DNA of 10,355 nt from JAKBCQ01 sp021807585. Its GTDB lineage: Bacteria > Planctomycetota > Planctomycetia > Isosphaerales > Isosphaeraceae. This document shows positions 1-6,856 of this stretch, in pieces; the stretch's first letter is position 1; each line of letters opens with the position of its first letter. The stretch is taken from the NCBI GenBank assembly GCA_027325115.1, contig DAHWFG010000326.1, forward strand, positions 1-10,355. The letters run 5' to 3'. The translations under genes and the position numbers were made by a program. A model generated the notes under the pieces. It made no database searches and was not told where the DNA came from. It saw nothing but the letters and a program-made list of their open reading frames with translations.

Positions 1-219
1 GGGCGAGAACGTGATCGTATCGCCGCTCGATGCGCTTGCGACCGCCTGACGGAGCGATCCCGCTCCCGAATCGCCCGTGTTCGTCACCATGATCGCGCTT
101 AAAAGCGCTCGATCCTCAAGCCGATCGATACCGGGTCGGAATCGCGGTTGTCGACGACGCCTTGAATCCGAACGATCGGGACGATTGTCGGCGGAATTGC
201 GCGTACGGAAGAAAGACAT
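1..219 (-). CDS. N-terminus of a secreted beta-helix-type protein (partial)
   Basis: This is the first 73 codons of a gene that leaves the window at its left edge. The ATG at 219-217 has a perfect AAGGAG ribosome site 7 nt upstream. The product begins MSFFRTRNSA and is rich in Arg and Ser. Residues 33-41 read RLEDRALLS, the LE-x-R-x-LLS motif found near the N-terminus of many large secreted planctomycete proteins, where it probably belongs to an export signal. Residues 45-59 read VTNTGDSGAGSLRQA and are followed by SSGDTITF. That is the usual opening of right-handed parallel beta-helix or CSLREA-like repeat proteins, so a long extracellular or surface protein is expected. The full length, the anchor and any enzymatic domain lie outside the window. 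The start and the family type are well supported. The precise role is unknown. Confidence 0.85.
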   Translation of the reverse strand, partial: MSFFRTRNSADNRPDRSDSRRRRQPRFRPGIDRLEDRALLSAIMVTNTGDSGAGSLRQAVASASSGDTITFSP

Positions 220-1110
220 AATAGAACTCCTTAGTTGCGATATTCTGGGATGATCAATCGATAACGGATTAATGAAAGTGCGCAAAGGATCTTCGCGCCG
301 AACGGGGCGCGGACGACGAACGAGACCGATCGTCGGTCGAATCCCTCGCGAGAATGATCGATCGCGAATCCGCGTGATCAACACGGACGCGAAGCCGGAT
401 GAAAATCGACGGACCGAGAGCGCGCACGACCACGCACGACGGTCGAACCGAAAACGATCATGCGGAAAATCGGCGGAGCCGAAACGAATGACGAATCGAA
501 AACCTTGCGATTCGATCGCTTACTTCTCGATCAAGAATCCTACAATCACTGCACCGGTTGAAAACATTGATCTTTTGATATCGACGACGCCTCCTTTTTG
601 ACGGAGTTTCGATCGATCGTCGACGCTCTGGAATCGCGCTCGATCGTGGAAGAAAATCCACGAGATCGAAGCTTGGTTTCCCCCGTGAATGCGTCGACCA
701 ATGGCCAATACTTGAGCCAAATCAATACGGTCGATCGCTTGGGTTGTGACGCGCCTTCAAATTTTTTTATCGAGTCATGAGAAGCAGATTCTCGAACGAT
801 GAAAACGAAGAACGTCGACGGATCGGGGTTCGAACCGATCGGCGCTTGCACGACGCGACGATGAAAACCGACGTCATGATCGAATGAGTCCACAGAACGA
901 TGGGATCATACGCAGGCGGCTTCACGCGAGTCAAGAGGCCTGGCGATGACAATCGGGTGAAAAGCGTCGCGAGCATTCCCGACGATCGACCGGGTTCCGA
1001 GGAGAAATCTTCGTCGCTCGATCAACCGATCCATAACGAATCAATATTTTGTCATTATAATGTATAATATACAATACATAAATAGATTATTCAGGATATA
1101 ACGAGACGGA
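220..1110. other. Gene-poor stretch of about 890 bp
   Basis: I see no convincing gene here. The open frames that exist (for example plus 272-601 and minus 546-893) are rich in Arg and Ser, lack a good ribosome site and match nothing I recognise. The stretch holds many CGATCG hexamers, an imperfect hairpin around 638-676 (CGTGGA/TCCACG core, AGAAAA loop, no T-tract) and an AT-rich island at about 1045-1085 just beyond the stop of the next minus-strand gene. That island contains TGTATAATATACA, a small inverted repeat. The right part may hold the end of the 1111-1968 transcript, and the left end carries the leader of the 1-219 gene. A decayed gene cannot be excluded. Confidence 0.5.
227..232 (-). 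promoter_or_regulatory. Ribosome binding site AAGGAG for the partial secreted-protein gene
   Basis: The minus strand reads AAGGAG, then TTCTATT, then ATG. The 7-nt spacing is ideal and fixes the start of the gene leaving the left edge, which no in-window stop codon defines. Confidence 0.8.
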
Positions 1111-1968
1111 TTATTTTGGGGCGGTTTTCGCGTGTTCGGGGAAGTCGGTTTGGTAGCGTTTGACGAGCGCGTTTACATCGGCGGGAACGAGATAAAGTTT
1201 GCCTCTCACGCGCTTGGTTTCGCCCGGTTCGAGGCCCGCGATCCGGAAATCGGAATGAATGCAGACGATCACTCCCTGGAAGAGCTCTTGATAGGGTTCC
1301 CAGGCGGTCGCGAGGATTTGAGTTTCGTCGGCCGAATAGCAACCGATCAGCCCGTTGGACGGGATCAGCGGGCTCAACGGCCGAGGATTGACGTCGTCGC
1401 GATCGACGTTGACGGGGCGCCAAACTTGACCGGGAACGTACCGAGCTTTGGTCGCCCACGGACGCGTGGGCAATCGCGTTAATTTATTGTCGATAAAGAC
1501 AAAGCACTTATTAAGATAAGCTTCGGAGTTCGGCTCGGGTTTAACTCCCACGAACTTATCAACACGAATGCACGGCTGCGCCCAGTGCGCCCGGGACGTT
1601 TGATTCGTCGGATTCCGCGCCGTCAAGTGAAAATCGACCTCGTCGCGCCCGGATTTGATGGTGTGATCAACGATTACGCCGTCTTCAAGCGTGCTTCGAA
1701 GCCTGATCGTGCGGCGATCGGGATCGTTTGAAACCAAAACGGTTCGATGCGGAATCGTCGTTTGCTTCCAATCACGATCGGTCGATCCCGGCCGGCAAAA
1801 CGCCTCAAGGTAATGGATCTCGATCGCGCCTCCCGCGATTTTCGCGCCTCGAACGGTCAACATGTCGTCGGCCCACGTGAGATTCAACGCGTCGTCGTCG
1901 AGGGCGGCGCGCACGGGACCTGAAGAACAAGCGAAGATCAAAAGCCACGCAAGCGAGGATTTGGACAA
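1111..1968 (-). CDS. Conserved secreted protein of unknown function
   Basis: The protein has 285 residues if it starts at the TTG at 1968-1966. I chose that start because GGAG lies 7 nt upstream and because translation then opens directly with a signal peptide (MSKSSLAWLLIFACSSGPVRA, residues 1-21, cut after the final Ala). The 48 in-frame codons upstream from the ATG at 2112 are Arg-rich and would bury that signal. The mature part is probably all-beta, with alternating strands and a conserved-looking core: HWAQPCIRV (128-136), NKCFVFIDNKLTRLPTRPW (153-171), DDVNPRPLSPLIPSNGLIGC (191-210), TAWEPYQELFQGV (221-233) and LYLVPADVNALVKRY (258-272). It contains five Cys in the mature part. The pattern resembles proteins I recall as conserved hypotheticals in planctomycetes, perhaps of carbohydrate-binding or mutarotase-like fold, but no catalytic motif is evident. 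An extracytoplasmic location is inferred from the signal peptide. It lies 319 bp beyond the DUF488 gene, so it probably has its own promoter in that AT-rich spacer. Confidence 0.8.
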   Translation of the reverse strand: MSKSSLAWLLIFACSSGPVRAALDDDALNLTWADDMLTVRGAKIAGGAIEIHYLEAFCRPGSTDRDWKQTTIPHRTVLVSNDPDRRTIRLRSTLEDGVIVDHTIKSGRDEVDFHLTARNPTNQTSRAHWAQPCIRVDKFVGVKPEPNSEAYLNKCFVFIDNKLTRLPTRPWATKARYVPGQVWRPVNVDRDDVNPRPLSPLIPSNGLIGCYSADETQILATAWEPYQELFQGVIVCIHSDFRIAGLEPGETKRVRGKLYLVPADVNALVKRYQTDFPEHAKTAPK

Positions 1969-2287
1969 CGGAATTCTCCGGCAAACGCGATTCTCGCCGA
2001 TCGTCCGCACGATTCGACTCGAATGATAAATCGCCGTGCGACGACGAACAATCCCGATTCGCGTAAAAATCGATCGGTCTCGACTCGACCTGGAAGCGAA
2101 GTATACAAGCATAATATTAATAATAGATGATCAAAAATAATTAATATATTAATCATGAATATTCAAACGCGTTTCGCCAATTTGATTTTTCCGCATACCC
2201 GAATCGTGATCGAACAAAGATCGATCCGGTCGCTCGCGTTAAGAGGTGATTTTGCTCGCGTCCGAATCGAGCGTTTCGGCGCGGAGT
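1969..2287. other. Spacer with AT-rich island
   Basis: The 319-bp spacer separates the DUF488 gene from the secreted-protein gene, both on the minus strand. It has a GC-rich half and an AT-rich core at about 2108-2160. The core includes the perfect 14-bp palindrome ATTAATATATTAAT at 2140-2153. The open frames through it continue Arg-rich shadow frames and have no good start. It probably holds the promoter and leader of the 1111-1968 gene. I could not assign clear -35 and -10 boxes. Confidence 0.45.
2140..2153. repeat. Perfect AT palindrome
   Basis: ATTAATATATTAAT is a perfect 14-bp palindrome in the AT island upstream of the 1111-1968 gene. It could be an operator or simply a low-complexity chance palindrome. 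Nothing in the sequence decides between these. Confidence 0.4.
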
Positions 2288-2725
2288 TCACACGAGATGC
2301 TCGATCTCGACATCGCCCCAATGCTCTCGGAGATATTCGGCGACGAGCCTGCGATGACAATGATCGGGCCGATGCTCGCTGCACAGCAGGCATCCCCGGT
2401 CGAGCGTTTGCCGATCGATCGCGCTGTCGATTCGTCGTTCCTCGATCAACCTCAGGAATGCCTTTTCATAAACGCTCCAATCCCCATTTTGCATTTTGTA
2501 TGCGGTAAGGAGCTCTTGCGACGGAGCGAGCAGCGGAATATGAATATAATTAATATTACAGATTTCTTTGACGAAATACGCCAGATCGGTCTTTTTGGCG
2601 AAGCCCGCAAGTTGAGATACGTTGTTCAGCCGAACGTCGACGAGCGTTTTAACCTCCGCCTTTTGGAGCGCGGTGAAGAACGTTTCGGCCGACTTTTTCG
2701 TGAACCCGATCGTAAAGATCTTCAT
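2288..2725 (-). CDS. DUF488 family protein
   Basis: This complete 145-residue protein has the usual length and motif order of the DUF488 family. The N-terminal strand and helix read FTIGFTKKSAETFF (residues 4-17). The next segment is LVDVRLNNVSQ (28-38), with GFAKKTDLAYF (41-51) after it. The C-terminal signature CLLCSEHRPDHCHRRLVAEY (112-131) carries the family's Cys, Glu and CHR residues. DUF488 proteins are small, cytosolic and of unestablished activity; the conserved Cys/His cluster has led to suggestions of nucleic-acid or metal binding. The ATG at 2725 has GAGGA 8 nt upstream. The gene follows the DMT transporter on the same strand after 106 bp. That gap holds AT-rich inverted repeats, so co-transcription is uncertain. 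Family assignment is firm and function is unknown. Confidence 0.9.
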   Translation of the reverse strand: MKIFTIGFTKKSAETFFTALQKAEVKTLVDVRLNNVSQLAGFAKKTDLAYFVKEICNINYIHIPLLAPSQELLTAYKMQNGDWSVYEKAFLRLIEERRIDSAIDRQTLDRGCLLCSEHRPDHCHRRLVAEYLREHWGDVEIEHLV

Positions 2726-2792
2726 CTCGATCGTCCTCGAGCGACTTCGATGCGATTCAAACCGAACGCCTGAAAAACCGGGGGATTCGAAC

Positions 2793-2830
2793 GATTATAA
2801 AATATATAATCATTATTTATTTATGATTAT
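2793..2830 (-). terminator. Overlapping AT-rich inverted repeats, possible weak terminator
   Basis: Directly after the stop codon of the DMT transporter (minus strand) lies ATAATCAT, a 9-nt loop and ATGATTAT (2830-2823 with 2813-2806), followed by ATATTTT. A second inverted repeat, GATTATA-aaata-TATAATC (2793-2811), shares one arm with the first, so the two hairpins exclude each other. The stems are all A/T apart from one pair each, so termination strength is doubtful. The position between two genes is suggestive. Confidence 0.4.
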
Positions 2831-2831
2831 T

Positions 2832-3791
2832 TCATGGAGCGTCCTCGCCTGGAAGCTCGGGTTCGGGTTTGACGACATGCGCGGCGCGATCGGCGGCGAC
2901 GAGGTAAATTCCGAATCCGACGAGCGATCCGCCGGCCAAGAGGGGAATCGTCAGCGACTCGCCGCGAATCAGGCTCGCGAGCGCGACGCCGAAGATCGGC
3001 GTGAGAAACGCGACCGTCGAAAGCCGCGCCGCGGGATAGCGACGCAACAGCACCAGCCAGATCGTAAAACAGACTCCGGATACGAGCACACCTTGATACA
3101 AAACACCCTGGCATGAACGCTCGGTGAACCGATACGTGTCGATCCCCTCCACCAGAGCGCTCTGTAGAAAAAAAAGCGGGATCGAGAACAAGGTTTGCGC
3201 GAACAGGAGGGTCGTGGGAGGGATCAAGTGAAACGTCTTCTTTTGCGCGATCGTTTGCACCCCCAAGATGATCCCCGATAACAGGACGACGATATCGCCG
3301 GCCCACGTCGGTTCGCCGCGGACGGGGTTCGACATCAGCGCGACGATGCCCAATGTGGCCGCGAAGAGCCCGGCGATCCCCGCTCGACCCATTCGTTCTC
3401 CCAAAAAGATCCACGCGAGCGGCGCCACGACGAGCGGGTGCACGTTCACCAGGATCGACGATCGCCCCGCCATTCCATGGCTCGTCCCCCACGTGAACGT
3501 GCCGATTTGTAAGACCGTTAAGATCGTATGAATCACGATTAACCATGCATGTTTAATCGGCACGCGCAAGCCGTGGCCGAGCTTAAAGCAAGCCGCGGCG
3601 ATCACGGGCAATCCCAGCACGAACCGCAATCCCGCCGAGCCGAACGGCGGCAGATCGGGAACCGTGTACTTCACCGCGACGGTATTGCCGGCCCAGAGGA
3701 CGCAGCAAAACACGGTCGCCGATATCCCCGCCGCGTCGAGCGGCGCCGACCCGATCGCCGCGACCGGATCGGACTTCAACGCTCGACTCAC
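2832..3791 (-). CDS. EamA/DMT family inner-membrane transporter
   Basis: The 319-residue protein has about ten hydrophobic segments arranged as two EamA repeats, roughly residues 24-154 and 166-299, the standard length and layout of drug/metabolite transporters. Family landmarks are ATVFCCVLWAGNTVAVKY (25-42) in the first helix, LRFVLGLPVIAA (55-66), NVHPLVVAPLAWIFLGERM (116-134) closing the first repeat, and LSTVAFLTPIFGVALASL (257-274) with RGESLT (276-281) in the second. The substrate cannot be told from sequence; amino acids, nucleotides and small metabolites are all known for the family. The start is GTG at 3791 with AAGG 9 nt upstream. The C-terminal tail is acidic and Pro-rich and should be cytoplasmic. 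Downstream on the same strand is the DUF488 gene. Upstream is a doubtful small ORF and then the divergent E1-like gene. Confidence 0.92.
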   Translation of the reverse strand: MSRALKSDPVAAIGSAPLDAAGISATVFCCVLWAGNTVAVKYTVPDLPPFGSAGLRFVLGLPVIAAACFKLGHGLRVPIKHAWLIVIHTILTVLQIGTFTWGTSHGMAGRSSILVNVHPLVVAPLAWIFLGERMGRAGIAGLFAATLGIVALMSNPVRGEPTWAGDIVVLLSGIILGVQTIAQKKTFHLIPPTTLLFAQTLFSIPLFFLQSALVEGIDTYRFTERSCQGVLYQGVLVSGVCFTIWLVLLRRYPAARLSTVAFLTPIFGVALASLIRGESLTIPLLAGGSLVGFGIYLVAADRAAHVVKPEPELPGEDAP

Positions 3792-3816
3792 GGGTATCGA
3801 CCTTGATGAATAATAA

Positions 3817-4113
3817 TCAACGACTGTTCTTATTTAAATAATCGACGGATCTTTTTACCACACGTTCACATGCGGCTTGAGCTTGCGACGGAACGCCTTC
3901 GCCGTTTGATTCGCCGTTCGCGTTTGGTTCCACGTCGTTATTATCCGTGTTGGGTGCGGGTTGTCGAGAGGCGCACACGATTGATCGCGCGGTTTCACCC
4001 GCGGGTCGACGCGGCGGGCTCGCGGCCTTATGATGATCGGGTCGACGCGGATCGTCAGCGACGAGCCCGCGAGGTTTCGCCTCGATTTTCTCAAGGTTTT
4101 CCATGTGTCGCAT
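3817..4113 (-). CDS. Possible small protein upstream of the DMT transporter (doubtful)
   Basis: This 98-codon frame starts with ATG at 4113 (second ATG 9 nt later) and stops 25 nt before the transporter's GTG, a spacing that would suit an operon. Its composition is less Arg-biased than typical shadow frames here: the C-terminal half is rich in Asn, Glu, Ala and Val (for example NDVEPNANGESNGEG) and ends with VDYLNKNSR inside an AT-rich island. It has no clear ribosome site, no domain I recognise, no signal peptide and no membrane segment. If it is not a gene, then 3792-4166 is a 375-bp divergent spacer holding the promoters of the transporter and the E1-like gene. The opposite plus frame from 3870 is strongly Arg-rich and less likely to be real. 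Confidence 0.25.
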   Translation of the reverse strand: MRHMENLEKIEAKPRGLVADDPRRPDHHKAASPPRRPAGETARSIVCASRQPAPNTDNNDVEPNANGESNGEGVPSQAQAACERVVKRSVDYLNKNSR

Positions 4114-4166
4114 TTGCGAATCGAGCTCGTCGGTTTGACGAAAGAGAATGGAACGGTTTGGCGACG

Positions 4167-5363
4167 ATGAACGATTCCCCCCCGTCCGATCGCGATGAGC
4201 CGATCGATTTTCGGATCGACGATTCCGATCGTTACGCGCGGTTGAGGCTGATTTCGTGGTGGCGTCAGGAGCGGCTGGCGTCGGCTCGCGTGCTTGTCGT
4301 CGGAGCGGGGGCGCTCGGCAACGAGGCGATCAAGAACCTCGCTCTCGTTGGAGTGGGGACGATTTTCGTGATCGATCGCGATCGCGTCGACGCTTCCAAT
4401 TTGTCGCGTTCGGTGTTGTTTCGAGCGGGAGATTCGGGTCGACCGAAGGCGGAGGTCGCCGCCGAGCGCGCGCGCGAGATCAACCCCGAGATTCGGATCG
4501 AGCCGATTTTCGGCGATGTTCTGGTCGATCTCGGCCTCGGCTTTTTCGCGGCGATCGATGTTGTGATCGGTTGTTTGGATAACCGCGAGGCGCGGCTTTG
4601 GGTCAATCGTCAGTGTTGGAAAACGAATACCCCCTGGGTCGACGCCGGGATCCAGGAGATTCAGGGAGTCGTCAAAGTTTTCGTCCCCCCCGATTCGGCG
4701 TGTTACGAGTGCGCGATGACCGAACGTGATTATCAATTATTGAATCTTAGATATAGCTGTCCGTTGCTGCGACGCGACGAGATCATCGAGGGGAAGGTTC
4801 CCACGGCGCCGACGATCGCATCGATGATGGGTGCGCTCGAGGTTCAAGAGGCGCTCAAGATTTTACACGATCTTCCCGTCGAGGCGGGATCGGCGTTCGT
4901 GTTCAACGGCGTCGGCAATCGATTTTATACGACCAAACTGCCGCGTCGCGACGATTGTTTGAGTCATGAGACGTATCCCGAGCCGATCGCGCTGGAATTG
5001 AGCGTGAAGAACACCGCGGCCGAACTTTTTGATAAAACCCGCGACGACTTCGCGGGTTCGCCGCGATCGATCGTTCTAGAAAGAGATGTAATCGCATCTT
5101 TTATTTGTGATCGGTGCGAGAATGTAACGCCTGTTTATCGCGTGCGATCGTTGATTCATCGATCGGATTCGATTTGCGCGCGGTGCGGGGGCGAGTCGCG
5201 CCCCGCGGGGTTGAGCGCGGTCGAAGAGGGTTCGGAGCACGCCGAGCGACGGCTCTCGGATCTTGGTTTCGCGCCTTATGATTACGTGCGGATCGAATCG
5301 GCGGATCAGACGCGGTTTTATCTGTCGGCTGCGGATCGAGATGTTTTATCGCGATCGAATTGA
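4167..5363 (+). CDS. ThiF/MoeB/E1-like adenylating enzyme with C-terminal zinc-ribbon-like module
   Basis: The 398-residue protein is a member of the E1/ThiF superfamily, which uses ATP to adenylate the C-terminal glycine of a ubiquitin-like or sulfur-carrier protein. The Rossmann nucleotide loop is VLVVGAGALGNEAIKNLAL (42-60). The second strand and the Arg-containing segment follow: VIDRDRVDASNLSRSVLF (68-85). Next come IGCLDNREARLWVNRQC (134-150) and the crossover VPTAPTIASMMGALEVQEAL (211-230). A Cys pair, CYEC (179-182), with C198 and C264, may bind zinc as in MoeB/ThiF. A further module has CDRC (314-317) and CARC (337-340), a likely extra zinc ribbon absent from ordinary ThiF. The usual catalytic Cys at the crossover is missing; C198 in YSCPLL is one alternative. 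The ATG at 4167 is preferred because the 99 codons upstream are Arg-rich and unlike the family; its ribosome site is weak. A JAMM gene follows after 34 nt. The partner Ubl is not visible. Confidence 0.88.
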   Translation: MNDSPPSDRDEPIDFRIDDSDRYARLRLISWWRQERLASARVLVVGAGALGNEAIKNLALVGVGTIFVIDRDRVDASNLSRSVLFRAGDSGRPKAEVAAERAREINPEIRIEPIFGDVLVDLGLGFFAAIDVVIGCLDNREARLWVNRQCWKTNTPWVDAGIQEIQGVVKVFVPPDSACYECAMTERDYQLLNLRYSCPLLRRDEIIEGKVPTAPTIASMMGALEVQEALKILHDLPVEAGSAFVFNGVGNRFYTTKLPRRDDCLSHETYPEPIALELSVKNTAAELFDKTRDDFAGSPRSIVLERDVIASFICDRCENVTPVYRVRSLIHRSDSICARCGGESRPAGLSAVEEGSEHAERRLSDLGFAPYDYVRIESADQTRFYLSAADRDVLSRSN

Positions 5364-5383
5364 ACGTTCTGTGATTATTATCC

Positions 5384-5390
5384 GGGGGGA
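5384..5390 (+). promoter_or_regulatory. Ribosome binding site deciding a GTG start
   Basis: GGGGGGA lies 7 nt before the GTG at 5398. It selects that codon over the in-frame upstream ATGs, which overlap the end of the E1-like gene and would add an unneeded Arg-rich extension. Confidence 0.6.
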
Positions 5391-5397
5391 CTTACGA

Positions 5398-6690
5398 GTG
5401 AACGACGACGAGATCGTCTTCGGCGAGATGAGCTACCGCGAGCCCGCGAGGCTCGCTCCGCCCGACCGCGACCCCGAGGTCGCGGCGCTCGCTTACGGCG
5501 TTCCCGTTCCCGAAGATCCGGCGATTTACCTCGATATCAAAGCCGCCGAAGCGATCGAACGACACGCGGCTTCGGATACGTCGGTCGAGCTCGGAGGAAT
5601 TCTACTTGGTAAGGAATGTGTTGATATTCATACAGGGAAACCGTTCGTCTGGATCGTCGATCGGATCGAGGCGAAGCATTACGAAAACACGCAAGCGAGT
5701 TTTACGTACACGCATGATTCGTGGGAGGAGATCAATCGCGAGCGCGACGCGAATCATCCCGATCTCGACATCGTGGGTTGGTATCACACGCATCCGGATT
5801 TCGGGATCTTTTTATCGGGACATGACGAGTTCATCCACCGGCATTTTTTTAATCAGCCGCTTCAGACGGCGTACGTGGTCGATCCCGTGCGGGGGAAGCG
5901 TGGATTTTTTCGCTGGCGTGACGGACGTTTGGCGTCGGTATCGGGATTTTGGGTGGTTGCGAATCGTCGCGATCGGGTCGCGGCGGCGCGGTTTGTGAAC
6001 GAATTGGAGGACCTGCCTTCGACGTCGGGGGAGGCGGGTGAGATTCGCTTATCGCCCCGACTCGAAGCCGAGTTGATCGCCATGATATCGAGACCAAACG
6101 TACCCGCGGCGGGCGAACGAGCGCAATCGGCCGCGATCTTCACCGTGCTGGGGGCGTTCACGGGAGCGCTCGGGGTGATGATCGTCTTTTGGCTCTATTC
6201 CCTTTCTCAAAACTCGGTCGAGCAAACCAAAAAGCTCGCCGATATGAGTGAATATTTGCATAAAGAAACGACGAATCATTCGGCGGCGCTCGAGCTGTTG
6301 ATTTCGAGGGCGGGGGTCGACGAGCCGAAGGTGTTTTTGAAGGATCTTGATCGCGCGATCCGCGACCGCGACGAGTACAAAAACAAGCTCGACGAGCGTT
6401 CAAAGCAGCTTAACGCGATCGCCAATCGGATCGCCGATCTCGATTCCGAGCGGTTGGAAATCGCGAATCGTCTGGCGAAGGTCGAGCCCGAGCTCGATCG
6501 GCTGAAGCGGGAAGATTTGGAACGGAAGGAAGCCGAGAAGGCCAAAAATTCGAAGGATCCGGCCGCGAGGCTCGCGAATCGTAACGCGTACGTTTGGTAC
6601 GCGGCGATCGTCGGTTGGGGCGCTGCGGTCGCGCTCGCCGCGACGCTCGCGAATACGATGTTGAGGTTAAGATTGGAGGACAAAACGTAA
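5398..6690 (+). CDS. JAB/MPN (JAMM) isopeptidase-like protein with two membrane segments and a coiled coil
   Basis: The 430-residue protein begins at GTG 5398. Its N-terminal domain (about 43-190) is a JAB/MPN metalloprotease with a complete JAMM motif: Glu64 in SVELGGILLG, then HTHPDFGIFLSGHD (130-143), giving His130, His132, Ser140 and Asp143, the zinc ligands and catalytic set of deubiquitinase-like isopeptidases. After a linker comes a first hydrophobic helix (about 246-268, IFTVLGAFTGALGVMIVFWL). A long charged coiled coil follows (about 272-385, rich in Glu, Arg, Lys and Leu), then a second hydrophobic helix (about 398-420) and a short basic tail. If the JAMM domain is cytosolic, the coiled coil would lie outside the membrane; a re-entrant or same-side arrangement is also possible. 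The close spacing to the E1-like gene suggests one transcript: adenylation of a small modifier, and its processing or removal near the membrane. The substrate is unknown. Confidence 0.9.
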   Translation: MNDDEIVFGEMSYREPARLAPPDRDPEVAALAYGVPVPEDPAIYLDIKAAEAIERHAASDTSVELGGILLGKECVDIHTGKPFVWIVDRIEAKHYENTQASFTYTHDSWEEINRERDANHPDLDIVGWYHTHPDFGIFLSGHDEFIHRHFFNQPLQTAYVVDPVRGKRGFFRWRDGRLASVSGFWVVANRRDRVAAARFVNELEDLPSTSGEAGEIRLSPRLEAELIAMISRPNVPAAGERAQSAAIFTVLGAFTGALGVMIVFWLYSLSQNSVEQTKKLADMSEYLHKETTNHSAALELLISRAGVDEPKVFLKDLDRAIRDRDEYKNKLDERSKQLNAIANRIADLDSERLEIANRLAKVEPELDRLKREDLERKEAEKAKNSKDPAARLANRNAYVWYAAIVGWGAAVALAATLANTMLRLRLEDKT

Positions 6691-6856
6691 GGGACTGCAC
6701 GGATTCTCGCGTGTCGAACTCTTGAAATTATGAGTCGGGTCGTTAAGAATCATGGACGCGAAGTTTCCCGGGTCGATCGCGAAAGAATCAATGCTTCGGC
6801 AAGTCGTTCGGCGCGCTTGATCTTACGGGAGGGCGAACCGTTTGAGCCCGTTTTCA

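Noticed and set aside
638..676. Hairpin CGTGGA-AGAAAA-TCCACG as a terminator
   Set aside because: No T-tract follows on either strand and no gene ends next to it.
825..850. GGTTCGAACC resembling a tRNA T-arm
   Set aside because: The arms are only the near-palindrome GATCGG...CCGATC. No matching acceptor stem, D-arm or anticodon arm is found at the right distance on either strand.
546..893. 115-codon minus-strand frame in the gene-poor stretch
   Set aside because: It has no ribosome site, no recognisable domain and no conserved neighbour. The composition is only slightly less shadow-like than the other frames there.
2246..2773. 175-codon plus-strand frame opposite the DUF488 gene
   Set aside because: It is antisense to a clear DUF488 protein with all family motifs, so it is a shadow frame.
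3870..4166. 99-codon N-terminal extension of the E1-like protein
   Set aside because: It is highly Arg-rich, has no family resemblance, and the E1 domain is complete from the ATG at 4167.
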